DNA of 64,000 bases from Acidovorax sp. CCYZU-2555 (lineage in GTDB: Bacteria; Pseudomonadota; Gammaproteobacteria; Burkholderiales; Burkholderiaceae_C), in NCBI RefSeq assembly GCF_018413525.1, contig NZ_JAHCDD010000020.1:1-64000 (forward strand), in the 5' to 3' direction. How positions within the stretch are numbered: position 1 is the first letter of the stretch; each line of letters begins with the position of its first letter. This document shows positions 27,581 to 36,591 of this stretch, piece after piece. Position numbers and translations under genes: made by a program. The notes beneath the pieces are model-generated. The model ran no database searches. It worked only from the letters and a program-made list of their open reading frames with translations, and was not told the origin of the DNA.

Positions 27581-28858
27581 ATGACCCGTGACTCCCGCCT
27601 GCCCAATATGCGTTCCCTGACTCCGCAGGAACGCCTGCACCGCGTCGCCGAAGCCGCGGGCCTCGATGCCCAGGACCGCGCGCTGCTGGCCCAGGCCGGC
27701 GCGCTGCCGCTGGACGTGGCCGACGGCATGATCGAAAACGTCGTCGGCACGTTCGAGCTGCCGCTGGGCATCGCCAGCAACTTCCGCGTCAACGGCAAGG
27801 ATGTGCTGGTGCCCATGGCCGTCGAGGAACCCTCGGTCGTCGCCGCGGCCTCGTTCATGGCCAAGCTCGCGCGCGACAGCGGCGGCTTCTTCACTTCGTC
27901 CACCGCGCCGCTGATGCGCGCCCAGATCCAGATCGTCGGAATGACCGACCCCTATGGCGTGCGCCAGATCGTGCTGGAGAACAAGGCCGAGATCATCGAG
28001 CGCGCCAACGCCAGGGACACGGTGCTGATCGGCCTGGGCGGCGGCTGCAAGGACATCGAAGTCCATGTGTTCGACAGCACGCCGCGCGGCCCCATGGTGG
28101 TCGCCCACCTGATCGTCGACGTGCGCGACGCCATGGGCGCGAACACCGTCAACACCATGGCCGAAACGGTGTCGGCATACATCGAGCAGATCACGTCGGC
28201 CACGGTGCGCCTGCGCATTCTGTCCAACCTCGCCGACCTGCGCCTGGCGCGCGCGCGCGTGACGCTGTCACCCGAGACGCTGAAGACCGCCGAGTACAGC
28301 GGCGAGGAAGTGATCGAAGGCGTGCTCGACGCCTATACCTTCGCCAAGATCGACCCCTACCGCGCGGCCACGCACAACAAGGGCATCATGAACGGCATAG
28401 ACCCGGTGATCGTCGCCACGGGCAACGACTGGCGCGCAGTCGAAGCCGGCGCCCATGCCTACGCCGCGCAGTCGGGCCGCTACACCTCGCTCACGCGCTG
28501 GGAAAAGAACCGTGACGGCCATCTGGTCGGCAGCATAGAGCTGCCCATGCCCGTGGGCCTGGTCGGCGGCGCGACCAAGACCCACCCGCTGGCGCGCTGG
28601 GCGCTGCGCGTGATGCAGGTGCAAAGCGCGCAGGAACTTGGCGAAATCGCCGCGGCCGTGGGCCTGGCGCAAAACCTGGGCGCGCTGCGCGCGCTGTCGA
28701 CCGAAGGCATTCAGCGCGGCCACATGGCCTTGCATGCGCGCAACATCGCCCTGCTCGCGGGCGCGGCTGGCGCCGACATCCAGCGCATCGCGGCGCAGAT
28801 GGCGCAGGAGAAGAATGTGAGTGTGGACCGGGCGAAGGCGTTGTTGGCTGGCGTATAA
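27581..28858 (+). CDS. mvaA: hydroxymethylglutaryl-CoA reductase, class II (degradative type)
   Basis: 425 residues, the size of Pseudomonas mevalonii HMG-CoA reductase. Class II features are '[19 protein letters not shown]' (with the catalytic Glu), '[12 protein letters not shown]' region, K267 in HNKG at the same number as the catalytic lysine of P. mevalonii, the Asp in 'NGID', and H385 in '[14 protein letters not shown]' near the C-terminal flap. In mevalonate users it oxidises mevalonate with CoA to HMG-CoA. No HMG-CoA lyase is in the window. AAGGA precedes the ATG. It is divergent from the MocR regulator and convergent with the acyl-CoA ligase. Confidence 0.93.
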   Translation: MTRDSRLPNMRSLTPQERLHRVAEAAGLDAQDRALLAQAGALPLDVADGMIENVVGTFELPLGIASNFRVNGKDVLVPMAVEEPSVVAAASFMAKLARDSGGFFTSSTAPLMRAQIQIVGMTDPYGVRQIVLENKAEIIERANARDTVLIGLGGGCKDIEVHVFDSTPRGPMVVAHLIVDVRDAMGANTVNTMAETVSAYIEQITSATVRLRILSNLADLRLARARVTLSPETLKTAEYSGEEVIEGVLDAYTFAKIDPYRAATHNKGIMNGIDPVIVATGNDWRAVEAGAHAYAAQSGRYTSLTRWEKNRDGHLVGSIELPMPVGLVGGATKTHPLARWALRVMQVQSAQELGEIAAAVGLAQNLGALRALSTEGIQRGHMALHARNIALLAGAAGADIQRIAAQMAQEKNVSVDRAKALLAGV

Positions 28859-28864
28859 AAACGC

Positions 28865-28940
28865 GGACGAACGGTCGTCCGTTCGTGGTGAGCCTGGCGC
28901 GGCGGAGAAATCCGTTCGGGCTGAGCTTGTCGAAGCCCGG
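28865..28940. repeat. REP-like dispersed repeat between convergent genes
   Basis: Contains CCGTTCGTGGTGAGCCTG and CCGTTCGGGCTGAGCTTG followed by TCGAAGCC, the imperfect paired units of a dispersed intergenic repeat common in Burkholderiales and xanthomonads. It sits between the ends of mvaA and the acyl-CoA ligase, a typical place, where it may act as a hairpin to protect or end transcripts. Confidence 0.65.
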
Positions 28941-28966
28941 TATTCCACAGACCCGGCGGCGTCTCC

Positions 28967-30601
28967 TCACCCGCGCTTTTTCATCGCCCGCAAATCCAGC
29001 ATCCCCTGGGCCTCGCGCGGATCCGTGCCGCGCGCGAAGATCGCGTGCTTCTGGATCTTCTGCGTGCCCGTGGTGGGAATCTGCGGCGTGAACCAGATCC
29101 AGCCCGGGGCCTTGTAGTACGCCATGGCGCGGTGGCAGTGCTGGAAGATTTCCTGCGCCAGCGCCATCGTCTCGCCCATGTCGGGCACGCCGGACTTGAG
29201 CACGATGCAGGCCAGCACTTCCTCTTCGCGCACTTCATCGGCCACGGCCATCACGGCGGCCTGCTCGACCCAGGGATGGGTCAGCAGCATGGCTTCGACT
29301 TCGGCCGCGGCGATGTTCTCGCCCGAGCGCCGGATGATGTTCTTGCGCCGGTCGACGAAATGGAACATGCCGCCCGCGTCGCGCACCACCATGTCGCCCG
29401 TGTGGAACCAGCCGCCGCGCCAGGCGCTTTCGGTGGCCGCGGGGTCGTCGAGGTATTCGCTGAAGAAGTCTTTGCGCGGCGTTTCTGCAGAATGGCGAAT
29501 GACCAGCTCGCCCGGCGTGCCGTCGGGCACTTCCTGGTCGAGATCGTCGACGGCGCGCGCCTGCACGCCCTCCACCGCGCAGCCGAACGCGCGGCTGCCC
29601 ACCTGGCGCGGCGCATGGCAATCGACCATGATGCGCACCATCTCTGTCATGCCCCATAACTCGAGCAGTGGAAAGCCGAAGCGCTCTTCGAACGCCGCAT
29701 GCAGCTGAGGCTCCACGCCCGCGCCGAAGCCAAAGCGCACGCCATGATTTCTGTCGTCCGCCGACGGCGGCTGCAGCAGCAACAGCTGGATCACCACGCC
29801 CAGGTAATGAACGATGGTCGCGCGCGTCTGGCGCACTTCCTGCCACCAGCGCGAAGGCTGGAAGCGATCGGTCTGCACCTGGCAGCCGCCGGTCAGCAGC
29901 ATGCAGTAGAACGAAAGAATCGAAGCGTTCACATGGAACAGCGGCAGCGGGTTGTAGAGCCGCTCCGTGCCTTCGCGGATGCTGGCCATGCCGCCGCGCG
30001 TCGCATAGGCATGGCCCGCGGCGACTTCGTAGTGGTGCGACAGCACGCAGCCCTTGGGCCGGCCCGTGGTGCCTGATGTGTAGAGAATGCTGGCCGGCGT
30101 ATCGGGCCCCGCTTCGCCGGCCTGCGCGGGCCGCGGCGCCGGGGGAACGCCTTGCGCCCATTGCTGCAGCACCGAGAGCACGGGCTGGTGGCGGCTTTCG
30201 CGCAGCGCGGCTTCGGCGGCAGCGACATGGCTTTCGAGCACCAGCAGCAGATCGATCTGCGCATGGTCGATCAAGTACGCGAACTCGGCGGGCCGGTAGT
30301 CGGGGTTCACGGGCACGCAGCACACGCCCAGCGCGTTGAGCGCGAGCTTGTGCAGCATGTGCTCGGGCCGGCTTTCGAGCAGCAGGCCCACGCGGTGGCC
30401 CAGGCCGTAGCCCGCCTGCCGGTAGTCGCGCATCAGTTCCCGGACCTGCGCGGCCGCATCGGCGTAGCTGATCTCGTAGCCCTGCGGGTGGTAGCCGCGC
30501 GCCGGGTTCACCGGCACGGCCATCAGGCTGTTGGCGGCGTATTTCTCCGCGGCCAGGAAGAACACTTCGCCAATGGTGCTGGCATCATGAATGGCAATCA
30601 C
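28967..30601 (-). CDS. AMP-forming acyl-CoA ligase
   Basis: 544 residues of the ANL superfamily with all core motifs: P-loop 'ILYTSGTTGRPKGCVLSHH' (about 172-190), 'LWGMTE' adenine motif, 'WFHTGD' with the hinge 'RRKNIIRRSGENIAAAEVE' in parts, and the C-terminal catalytic lysine in 'TTGTQKIQK'. The pattern resembles carnitine/crotonobetaine-type CoA ligases (CaiC). It starts 15 bases after livF, so it is the last gene of the liv-like operon and probably activates the acid that this importer brings in. The substrate is not known; a mevalonate-related or short hydroxy acid is an inference from mvaA next door. Confidence 0.9.
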   Translation of the reverse strand: MIAIHDASTIGEVFFLAAEKYAANSLMAVPVNPARGYHPQGYEISYADAAAQVRELMRDYRQAGYGLGHRVGLLLESRPEHMLHKLALNALGVCCVPVNPDYRPAEFAYLIDHAQIDLLLVLESHVAAAEAALRESRHQPVLSVLQQWAQGVPPAPRPAQAGEAGPDTPASILYTSGTTGRPKGCVLSHHYEVAAGHAYATRGGMASIREGTERLYNPLPLFHVNASILSFYCMLLTGGCQVQTDRFQPSRWWQEVRQTRATIVHYLGVVIQLLLLQPPSADDRNHGVRFGFGAGVEPQLHAAFEERFGFPLLELWGMTEMVRIMVDCHAPRQVGSRAFGCAVEGVQARAVDDLDQEVPDGTPGELVIRHSAETPRKDFFSEYLDDPAATESAWRGGWFHTGDMVVRDAGGMFHFVDRRKNIIRRSGENIAAAEVEAMLLTHPWVEQAAVMAVADEVREEEVLACIVLKSGVPDMGETMALAQEIFQHCHRAMAYYKAPGWIWFTPQIPTTGTQKIQKHAIFARGTDPREAQGMLDLRAMKKRG

Positions 30602-30616
30602 ATGCAGTCCTTGCGT

Positions 30617-31342
30617 TCAATGGCTGCCCAGATAGGCGGCGCGGATCTTGGGGTCGGCGCGCAGCTCCTTGCCCGGCCCCTGCATCGTGATGCAGCCCGT
30701 CTCCAGCACATAGGCGCGATCGGCCACGGCCAGCGCCTGGTTGGCCATCTGCTCGACGAGCAAGATGGTCACGTCCTTTTGCTGCAGGCCGCGAATGATG
30801 GCGAAGATCTCCTTGACGATCAGCGGCGCGAGACCCAGCGAAGGCTCGTCGAGCAGCAGCAGCTTGGGCTTGGCCATCAGCGCGCGCGCGATCGCGAGCA
30901 TCTGCTGCTCGCCGCCCGACATGGTTCCGGCCATCTGGTCCTGGCGCTCGCGCAGCCGCGGAAACGCGTCGAACTGCGCCTCGATATCGGCATCGATCAG
31001 CGCGCGTCCCACCTTGCGGTGGTAGGCGCCCAGGATCAGGTTGTCGCGCACGGTCTGGTCGGCGAACACCTGGCGGCCTTCGGGCGACTGCGCGATGCCC
31101 AGCGCCACGCGCTGGTGGCCGGGCAGGCGCGTGATGTCCTGGCCGTCGAACACGATGGCGCCGCTGCTTGCGGGCTCCAGGCCCGACAACGCTTTCATCA
31201 GCGTGCTCTTTCCCGCGCCGTTGCCGCCGATCATGGTGACGATTTCGCCCGCATGCACTTCGAGGCTGATGCCGCGCAAGGCCTGCACCGCGCCGTAGTG
31301 CACCTGCAGATCGGTGACTTTGAGCAAGGCTTTCTCAGACAT
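30617..31342 (-). CDS. livF: branched-chain-type ABC importer ATPase, LivF-like
   Basis: 241 residues with Walker A GGNGAGKST, signature MSGGEQQMLAIARAL, Walker B LLLLDEPSLGLAP and 'VEQMANQAL' with the H-loop region, the pattern of LivF. It pairs with the LivG domain fused to LivM. ATG 31342 lies inside the last codons of livMG (8-base overlap). These importers take up branched amino acids, short amides, aromatic or hydroxy acids; the neighbouring CoA ligase and HMG-CoA reductase point to an acid. Confidence 0.88.
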   Translation of the reverse strand: MSEKALLKVTDLQVHYGAVQALRGISLEVHAGEIVTMIGGNGAGKSTLMKALSGLEPASSGAIVFDGQDITRLPGHQRVALGIAQSPEGRQVFADQTVRDNLILGAYHRKVGRALIDADIEAQFDAFPRLRERQDQMAGTMSGGEQQMLAIARALMAKPKLLLLDEPSLGLAPLIVKEIFAIIRGLQQKDVTILLVEQMANQALAVADRAYVLETGCITMQGPGKELRADPKIRAAYLGSH

Positions 31343-33158
31343 GGCGTTCTCCCTGGCCCATGGGGGCCGCTTCTTCTTCTTCGTCATCCGTGCCCAGATA
31401 GGCGGCAATCACGCGCGGATTGCTCTGCACCGCGAGCGGCGCGCCCTCGGCGATCTTCTCGCCGTAATCGAGCACGATCACATGGTCCGAAATCGCCATC
31501 ACCAGATCCATATGGTGTTCGATCAGCAAGATGGTGATGCCCAGATCGCGGATGCTGCGAATCACTTCGACCAGCTCCGCCGTCTCCTGCGGATTGAGGC
31601 CCGCGGCGGGCTCGTCGAGCAGCAGCAGCGTGGGCCGCGTGGCGAGAGCCCGCGCGAGTTCCACGCGCCGCTGCAATCCATACGGCAGGCTGCCCGCGAG
31701 CGCGCGCGCATGCTCCTGCAGGCCCAGAAACTGCAGGATCTGCAGCGACTCGGCCGTGGCCTTGACTTCATCCCTGGCCGCCGCGGGCAGGCCCAGCAGA
31801 TACGACCAGAAGCCGGTGCGGATATGCTGGTGCAAACCCACCTTCACGTTGTCGATCACCGACATGTCGGCAAACAGCTTGAGGTTCTGGAAAGTGCGGC
31901 CCAGGCCCATGTTGCAGATGCGGTAGACGGGCTGGCCCACGGTGCTCCTGCCGCGAAACTCCATCGTGCCCCTGCTCGGCGGCACGATGCCCGACAGGAT
32001 GTTGAGCAGCGTGGTCTTGCCCGCGCCGTTGGGGCCGATCAGCGAATGCACATGGCCCGACTGGATCTCGATGTCGAGGTTGTTGGTCGGCACCACGCCG
32101 CCATAAGCTTTGTACAGGCCTTGCGTGCGCAGCAGCACTTCGCCGCCGGGCACGGCATCGCCGGCCACCTGCAGACGCCAGGGGGCGATGGGTGCGCGTT
32201 CGGGGCCCGGCACGCGGCGGTCGGACCAGCGCAGGCGACGAAACAGCGAGGTCAGCGCGCCCGACAGGCCGTTGGGCATCGCATACAGCGCGAACAGCAG
32301 CAGCGCACCATAGGTGAAATGCTGCACGCCGGGCCAGCGCGCGAGAAACGCGTCGAGCAGCGTCAGCACCACGGCGCCCAGCAGCGGCCCGTAGACCGAA
32401 CGGCCGCCGAACAGCACGATCAGCAGGAAGAACACCGACAGATTGAAGGTGATGAAGTCGGAGTTGATGTACTGGTTCTGCTGGGTGATCAGCGCGCCCG
32501 CGAAGCCGCAGGTCACGGCGCTGATGACGAAGGCCAGCACCTTGTACTTGTAGACGCTCACGCCCACGCTTTCGGCGGCCACTTCGGCGGTGTTCACGGC
32601 CATGAACGCGCGGCCGTACTTGCCGCGCAGCAGAAAGCGCAGCATCAGGTGGGCGGCAATGCCCAGCGCCAGCACCACCCAGACCCATTGCCGCGCGTCG
32701 AGCGGCTGGCCGCCGAACGTCAGCGGCAGCACGCCGTAGATGCCCTGCTGGCCGGCGAACACATCCTGCCATTCGGAAACGACTTTCTCCACGACCACGC
32801 CGAAGCCTATGGTCACCATCGCCAGCGCCGGCCCCTTGACGCGCAGCGCGGGCAAGGCGATCACCACGCCGAACAGCCCGGCCATCGCGCCGGCCGCGGC
32901 GAACGCCAGCCAGGGATTCCAGCCGAGCTTGGCGGTGAACAGCGCCGCCGTGTAGGCACCGACGGCGAACAGCCCCGCATGGCCCAGCGACTTCTGCCCG
33001 GCATAGCCAACCAGCACGTTGAGGCCCGCGGCGGCGAGGTAGTTCACGCCGATAAGGAACAGGACCTTGAGATAGAAACCATTGTCGGTGATGACCGGAA
33101 TCAGCCCCACCAGCGCCGCGAACGCGACGACGCCCAAAAGATGCTTGTACTGGTTCAT
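31335..33158 (-). CDS. branched-chain-type ABC importer, fused permease LivM and ATPase LivG
   Basis: 607 residues joining two normally separate subunits. Residues 1 to about 320 are a LivM permease with about ten membrane helices ('YLAAAGLNVLVGYAGQKSLGHAG' in parts). After a linker, residues about 345-590 are a LivG ATPase with Walker A GPNGAGKTT, signature LPYGLQRRVELARAL and Walker B LLLLDEPAAGLNP, and the LivG-type ending 'NPRVIAAYLGTDDEEEE'. Fusion fixes permease-ATPase stoichiometry; such fusions are known in Burkholderiales. Start overlaps the livH stop as TGATG. Confidence 0.9.
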   Translation of the reverse strand: MNQYKHLLGVVAFAALVGLIPVITDNGFYLKVLFLIGVNYLAAAGLNVLVGYAGQKSLGHAGLFAVGAYTAALFTAKLGWNPWLAFAAAGAMAGLFGVVIALPALRVKGPALAMVTIGFGVVVEKVVSEWQDVFAGQQGIYGVLPLTFGGQPLDARQWVWVVLALGIAAHLMLRFLLRGKYGRAFMAVNTAEVAAESVGVSVYKYKVLAFVISAVTCGFAGALITQQNQYINSDFITFNLSVFFLLIVLFGGRSVYGPLLGAVVLTLLDAFLARWPGVQHFTYGALLLFALYAMPNGLSGALTSLFRRLRWSDRRVPGPERAPIAPWRLQVAGDAVPGGEVLLRTQGLYKAYGGVVPTNNLDIEIQSGHVHSLIGPNGAGKTTLLNILSGIVPPSRGTMEFRGRSTVGQPVYRICNMGLGRTFQNLKLFADMSVIDNVKVGLHQHIRTGFWSYLLGLPAAARDEVKATAESLQILQFLGLQEHARALAGSLPYGLQRRVELARALATRPTLLLLDEPAAGLNPQETAELVEVIRSIRDLGITILLIEHHMDLVMAISDHVIVLDYGEKIAEGAPLAVQSNPRVIAAYLGTDDEEEEAAPMGQGERHV

Positions 33159-34078
33159 CAGACCTTCTCCACCACGCGCTGACCCAGCAGGCCTTCAGGC
33201 TTGAGCACCAGAACAAAAATGATCAACAGGAAGATGCTGATTTCGCGCAGCTCCGCATGCCACAGGCCCACCATGGCCTCGATCAGACCCAGCAGAAAGC
33301 CGCCCAGCATGCAGCCGCGCGGATTGCTCAGGCCGCCGACGATGGCCGACGAGAACGCCTTGAGCGCCAGCGTCAACCCCATGAACACCGAAGCGGTAGT
33401 GATCGGCGCGATCAGCAGCCCGGCGATGCCGGCCAGGCTGGCGCTGACGACAAACGCCAGCACCACGATGGCCGTCACGTTGATGCCCATCAGCGTCGCC
33501 GCGGTGCTGCTTTGCGCCACGGCGCGCACGGCCTTGCCCAGGCGCGTCTTGCGCATCACCACGTCGAGGCACAGCATCAGCGCGATGCTCACGCACAGCA
33601 CCAGAATTTCCTGCGGCAGAATGCCCGCGCCGCCTATGCGCAGCACTTCGTTGCCCAGCGGCGACGGCATGACCATGGGCGACGGGCCCCAGATGGCCAG
33701 CGCGATGTTCTGGATGATGATGCCGAAGCCAATCGTGCTCATCACCCAGGCCAGGCCGGGCTGGCCTATGAACGGGCGGATCGCGGCGTAATACACCACG
33801 ACGCCCAACAGGCCCATGATCGCCACCGTGGCGATCAGGCTCAGGCCGTAGCGCGCCAACGTGACTTCGGCCTGCTGCAGCGTGCCCTTGAAGTCATGGC
33901 CGGCGAGCAGCAGCAGCGTAGACACCGCGATGAAGGCGCCAGCGACGAGAAACTCGCCCTGGCCGAAATTGAAGGTTTTGGTGGTGTTGTGGGTGATGTT
34001 GAAACCCAGGGCCACCAGGGCATAGATGCTGCCCAATGCCAGGCCGCTGAACAGGGCCTGAAGAATACTGACTGCCAT
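33158..34078 (-). CDS. livH: branched-chain-type ABC importer permease LivH
   Basis: 306 residues of the LivH family with about eight membrane helices, beginning 'ILQALFSGLALGSIYALVALGF' (in parts) and holding 'GQGEFLVAGAF' in the second helix pair and the ATPase contact 'GKAVRAVAQSSTAATLMGIN'. It stands between the binding protein gene and livMG and overlaps livMG by one base. RBS is GGGAGTTGCG before ATG. Confidence 0.9.
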   Translation of the reverse strand: MAVSILQALFSGLALGSIYALVALGFNITHNTTKTFNFGQGEFLVAGAFIAVSTLLLLAGHDFKGTLQQAEVTLARYGLSLIATVAIMGLLGVVVYYAAIRPFIGQPGLAWVMSTIGFGIIIQNIALAIWGPSPMVMPSPLGNEVLRIGGAGILPQEILVLCVSIALMLCLDVVMRKTRLGKAVRAVAQSSTAATLMGINVTAIVVLAFVVSASLAGIAGLLIAPITTASVFMGLTLALKAFSSAIVGGLSNPRGCMLGGFLLGLIEAMVGLWHAELREISIFLLIIFVLVLKPEGLLGQRVVEKV

Positions 34079-34156
34079 ACGCGCAACTCCCGATCGCTCG
34101 CCATACCAACGCCAGGCGCTGACGGGCCGCGGCTGCGGTCCGTCAGCGAACCGGCT

Positions 34157-35344
34157 TTACTTCTTGAAGTCAGCGGGCTGGAAGCCCTTGGTCACGGAGT
34201 CTTCGAACTTCACGACGGTGTCGCCCTTCCAGCGCGCGAGGTAGAAGTCGCTGACGCTCAGGCCTTCGTGCATGGTCTTGGTGAAGGGCTTGTTGTAGGT
34301 CTTGATCACGCCTTCGACGCCCTGCAGGTTTTCCAGCGCCGCGGCCACCTTGGGGCCGTCGGTGCTGTTGGCCTGCTTCATCGCCGCGGCCAGCAGCATC
34401 ACCGAGTCATAGCTTTGCGCCGCGCAGGGGAAGGTCGTGAGCGTGGGGAAGTTCTTGCGCACGCGCTCGCCCAGCGCCTTGGTCTTGGCGTTGGTGTCTT
34501 CGGTGGTCGACGCCGCCATGATCAGATGCTCGGACAGCTTGGCGCCGGTCATCTTGGGGAACAGCGAACTCAGATTGCCCCAGGCGCCCAGCGTGGTCGG
34601 CAGGTAGTTGATCTTCTCCATGCTGCGCAGCACCTGCGCCGTGCCGTCGGCCAGGCCGTAGACGATCACGGTGTCGGCGCCCGCGGCCTTGATCTTCGAC
34701 AGCTGCGAGGTGATGTCGGTGTCCTTGGGGCCGAACTTCTCCACGGCCACCGGCTTGACGCCATGCAACTCCAGAATCGCCGTCGCGTCCTTGGTGCCGC
34801 CCTGGCCGTAGCCCGTGGAATCGGCGAGCACGGCAATCTTCTTGCCGGCCGAATGCTTGACCGCATAGGCGGCGAGCAGCGCCGATTGTTCACGGTCCAC
34901 CATGGAGATGCGGAACAGGTAGTTCTGTGCATCGTTGGCGTAGCGCGTGGTGATCTCGGAGCCGGTGGCGATGGGCACCACGACAGGAATCTTCTTTTGC
35001 TGCGGCAGGTGCAGCCAGGCCAGCGCATTGCCGGAGTTCGCCGGGCCGACGACGGCCGAGACCTTCTCGTTGTCGATCAGCTCGGTCATGTTCTGGATCG
35101 ACTTGGGCGGCGTGCCCAGGTCGTCGCGGATCACGCCCACGACCTTGCGGCCCAAGATGCCGCCGGCCTTGTTGATGTCCTCGATCGCGGCCTCGAAGCC
35201 CCAGCGCCCCGAGATCCCCAGCTCGGCGACACCGCTGCCCGACATGTCGGCGTTGTAGCCGATCTTGATGTCCTGCGCGTAGGCCGTGCCCGATACGATG
35301 GCGGCGGCAATCGCCGTTTTGGCAAATCCTTTGAACCAGTTCAT
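34157..35344 (-). CDS. periplasmic binding protein, LivK/type-I fold
   Basis: 395 residues with a Sec signal (cleavage after GTAYA) and the leucine-binding-protein fold: 'IKIGYNADMSGSGVAELG', 'VVGPANSGNALAWL', 'ITTRYANDAQNYLFR'. The segments that coordinate an alpha-amino group in LivK are not obviously conserved, which is compatible with a non-amino-acid ligand; this is inference. ATG 35344 follows AAAGGAGACAAGC. It is the first gene of the liv-like operon, with GGTACAG-type sites 95-131 bases upstream. Confidence 0.88.
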   Translation of the reverse strand: MNWFKGFAKTAIAAAIVSGTAYAQDIKIGYNADMSGSGVAELGISGRWGFEAAIEDINKAGGILGRKVVGVIRDDLGTPPKSIQNMTELIDNEKVSAVVGPANSGNALAWLHLPQQKKIPVVVPIATGSEITTRYANDAQNYLFRISMVDREQSALLAAYAVKHSAGKKIAVLADSTGYGQGGTKDATAILELHGVKPVAVEKFGPKDTDITSQLSKIKAAGADTVIVYGLADGTAQVLRSMEKINYLPTTLGAWGNLSSLFPKMTGAKLSEHLIMAASTTEDTNAKTKALGERVRKNFPTLTTFPCAAQSYDSVMLLAAAMKQANSTDGPKVAAALENLQGVEGVIKTYNKPFTKTMHEGLSVSDFYLARWKGDTVVKFEDSVTKGFQPADFKK

Positions 35345-35438
35345 GCTTGTCTCCTTTGACGGCTTTTGTGAGGTCACTTATCAAAGCGCCTTGGCCTTGG
35401 GTTTGTGACCCATTTGGTGTCTGGTCAATATAGACAAA

Positions 35439-35475
35439 CTGTATCCATCCCGACAGGTACAGTTGCGCGGTACAG
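35439..35475. promoter_or_regulatory. GGTACAG operator cluster upstream of the liv-like operon
   Basis: CTGTATCC-N9-GGTACAG (35439-35462) is an imperfect copy of the inverted repeat at 27481-27504, and a second GGTACAG follows at 35469-35475, 13 bases on. Same half-site, same gene neighbourhood: probably bound by the MocR regulator. The 13-mer GGTACAGTTGCGC here (35456-35468) recurs at 36024-36036. Confidence 0.6.
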
Positions 35476-35623
35476 CGCAGCCACCGATCCTGCGGCGCAC
35501 GCCCTGGCCACCGGAAGAGACCTCACTGGCATCGCAGCGTGCGCGGGCGTAAGCTGTGCTGCCGGTCGAACGGATGCGCGCCCTGCGGCGCCCGACGGCA
35601 GCGATCGCGCGAAAGGACTCGCC

Positions 35624-36010
35624 ATGCTGTCCAACTCCAGCGTGACCACCATGCTTCCAGTCATGGACATGGAGCGCGCACGCCGTTTCTACGAAGGCAG
35701 CCTGGGGCTGCGACCCGGCGGCTTGCGCCCCGATGGGAAATTCGTCTACCAGGTGGGCGGCACCACGCTCGCGCTGTTCCCCAAAGCCGAAGGCACCAAG
35801 GCCGACCACACCGCCATCAGCTTCCGCGTCGCGGATATCGCCGCGAGCATCGCCCAGTTGAAGCGCGCGGGCGTGGCCTTCGAAGACTACGATTTCCCGG
35901 AGCTCAAAACAGTCGACCATGTCTGTGTGCTGGGCGCCGAGAAGGCCGCCTGGTTCAAGGACACCGAAGGCAATTATCTGTGCCTGCATGAAGACCTGCC
36001 CGAAGGCTAG
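35624..36010 (+). CDS. glyoxalase/bleomycin-resistance-type (VOC) protein
   Basis: 128 residues forming one vicinal-oxygen-chelate module pair: 'LPVMDMERARRFYEGSLGLRPG' in parts at the start, 'DHTAISFRVADIAASI' in the second half and 'WFKDTEGNYLCLHED' near the end with the usual metal Glu. The family includes dioxygenases, isomerases and resistance proteins, so the reaction cannot be named. ATG 35624 has AAAGGACTC upstream; the frame continues upstream to 35405 but only through the liv operator region. It is divergent from the liv-like operon. Confidence 0.85.
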   Translation: MLSNSSVTTMLPVMDMERARRFYEGSLGLRPGGLRPDGKFVYQVGGTTLALFPKAEGTKADHTAISFRVADIAASIAQLKRAGVAFEDYDFPELKTVDHVCVLGAEKAAWFKDTEGNYLCLHEDLPEG

Positions 36011-36023
36011 CGCGGCCCGCATG

Positions 36024-36036
36024 GGTACAGTTGCGC
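36024..36036. repeat. third copy of GGTACAGTTGCGC
   Basis: An exact 13-base copy of 35456-35468 located between the ends of the glyoxalase and TetR genes (convergent). Possibly a further binding site for the liv/mvaA regulator or a duplicated fragment. Confidence 0.45.
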
Positions 36037-36045
36037 CCGCCGCTG

Positions 36046-36591
36046 TCAGTCCAGGCCATCGAGCAGCCTGTCGAGCGCCAGCCCGTACTGCTGCGCCATG
36101 GCCTCGATCTGCGCCGGGGCCGCGGCCAGCGCCAGGCCGCTGCCATGCGCATGGTCGACGAGAATGTCGCGCCACAGCAGGGGCTGATCCGTGATCCGCT
36201 GCAGCAGCGCGGTCAGGCGCGCGGTGATCTCCTGTGTCACGCCGGCGAAGGCCTGCGGCGTCGCAAAGATCGCCAGCGTCAATTGCGGATAGCGGCCCAC
36301 GGCCTGGTGATACCGAGTGAGCAGCGCGCGGATTTGCGCGCGTTCATCGGCGCACTCGCCCAGGCCCTCGAGCGCCTGGGCGTAGACCCGGTCCGCGAGC
36401 GCGCGCAGCAGCCCGGCCTGGTCGCCCACATGGCGGTAAAGACTCATGGGCGTGACGCCCAGCCGCGTGGCCAGCGCGCGCATCGTCAGGGCCTGGCCGG
36501 CTTCTTCGCCCATCAAGTCCAGCGCCGCCGCGAGGATCTCGTCGCGCGCAATGCCCTGGCCGCGTGCCGGCCGTCCGCGTGCGAGGCTCAT
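36046..36591 (-). CDS. TetR-family repressor
   Basis: 181 residues. The N-terminal helix-turn-helix is 'RDEILAAALDLMGEEAG' then 'ALTMRALATRLGVTPMSLYRHV' in parts (about 17-58), followed by a TetR_C-type ligand domain. ATG 36591 overlaps the stop of the RibD-like gene as ATGA, so the repressor is cotranscribed with it. A TetR-type palindrome AATATAC-AAC-GTATATT stands before that operon (37138-37154), the natural target. The inducer is unknown. Confidence 0.88.
   Translation of the reverse strand: MSLARGRPARGQGIARDEILAAALDLMGEEAGQALTMRALATRLGVTPMSLYRHVGDQAGLLRALADRVYAQALEGLGECADERAQIRALLTRYHQAVGRYPQLTLAIFATPQAFAGVTQEITARLTALLQRITDQPLLWRDILVDHAHGSGLALAAAPAQIEAMAQQYGLALDRLLDGLD

Noticed and set aside
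27464-28108. N-terminal extension of the MocR gene through mvaA
   Set aside because: The extension is antisense to mvaA; the helix-turn-helix begins right after ATG 27463.
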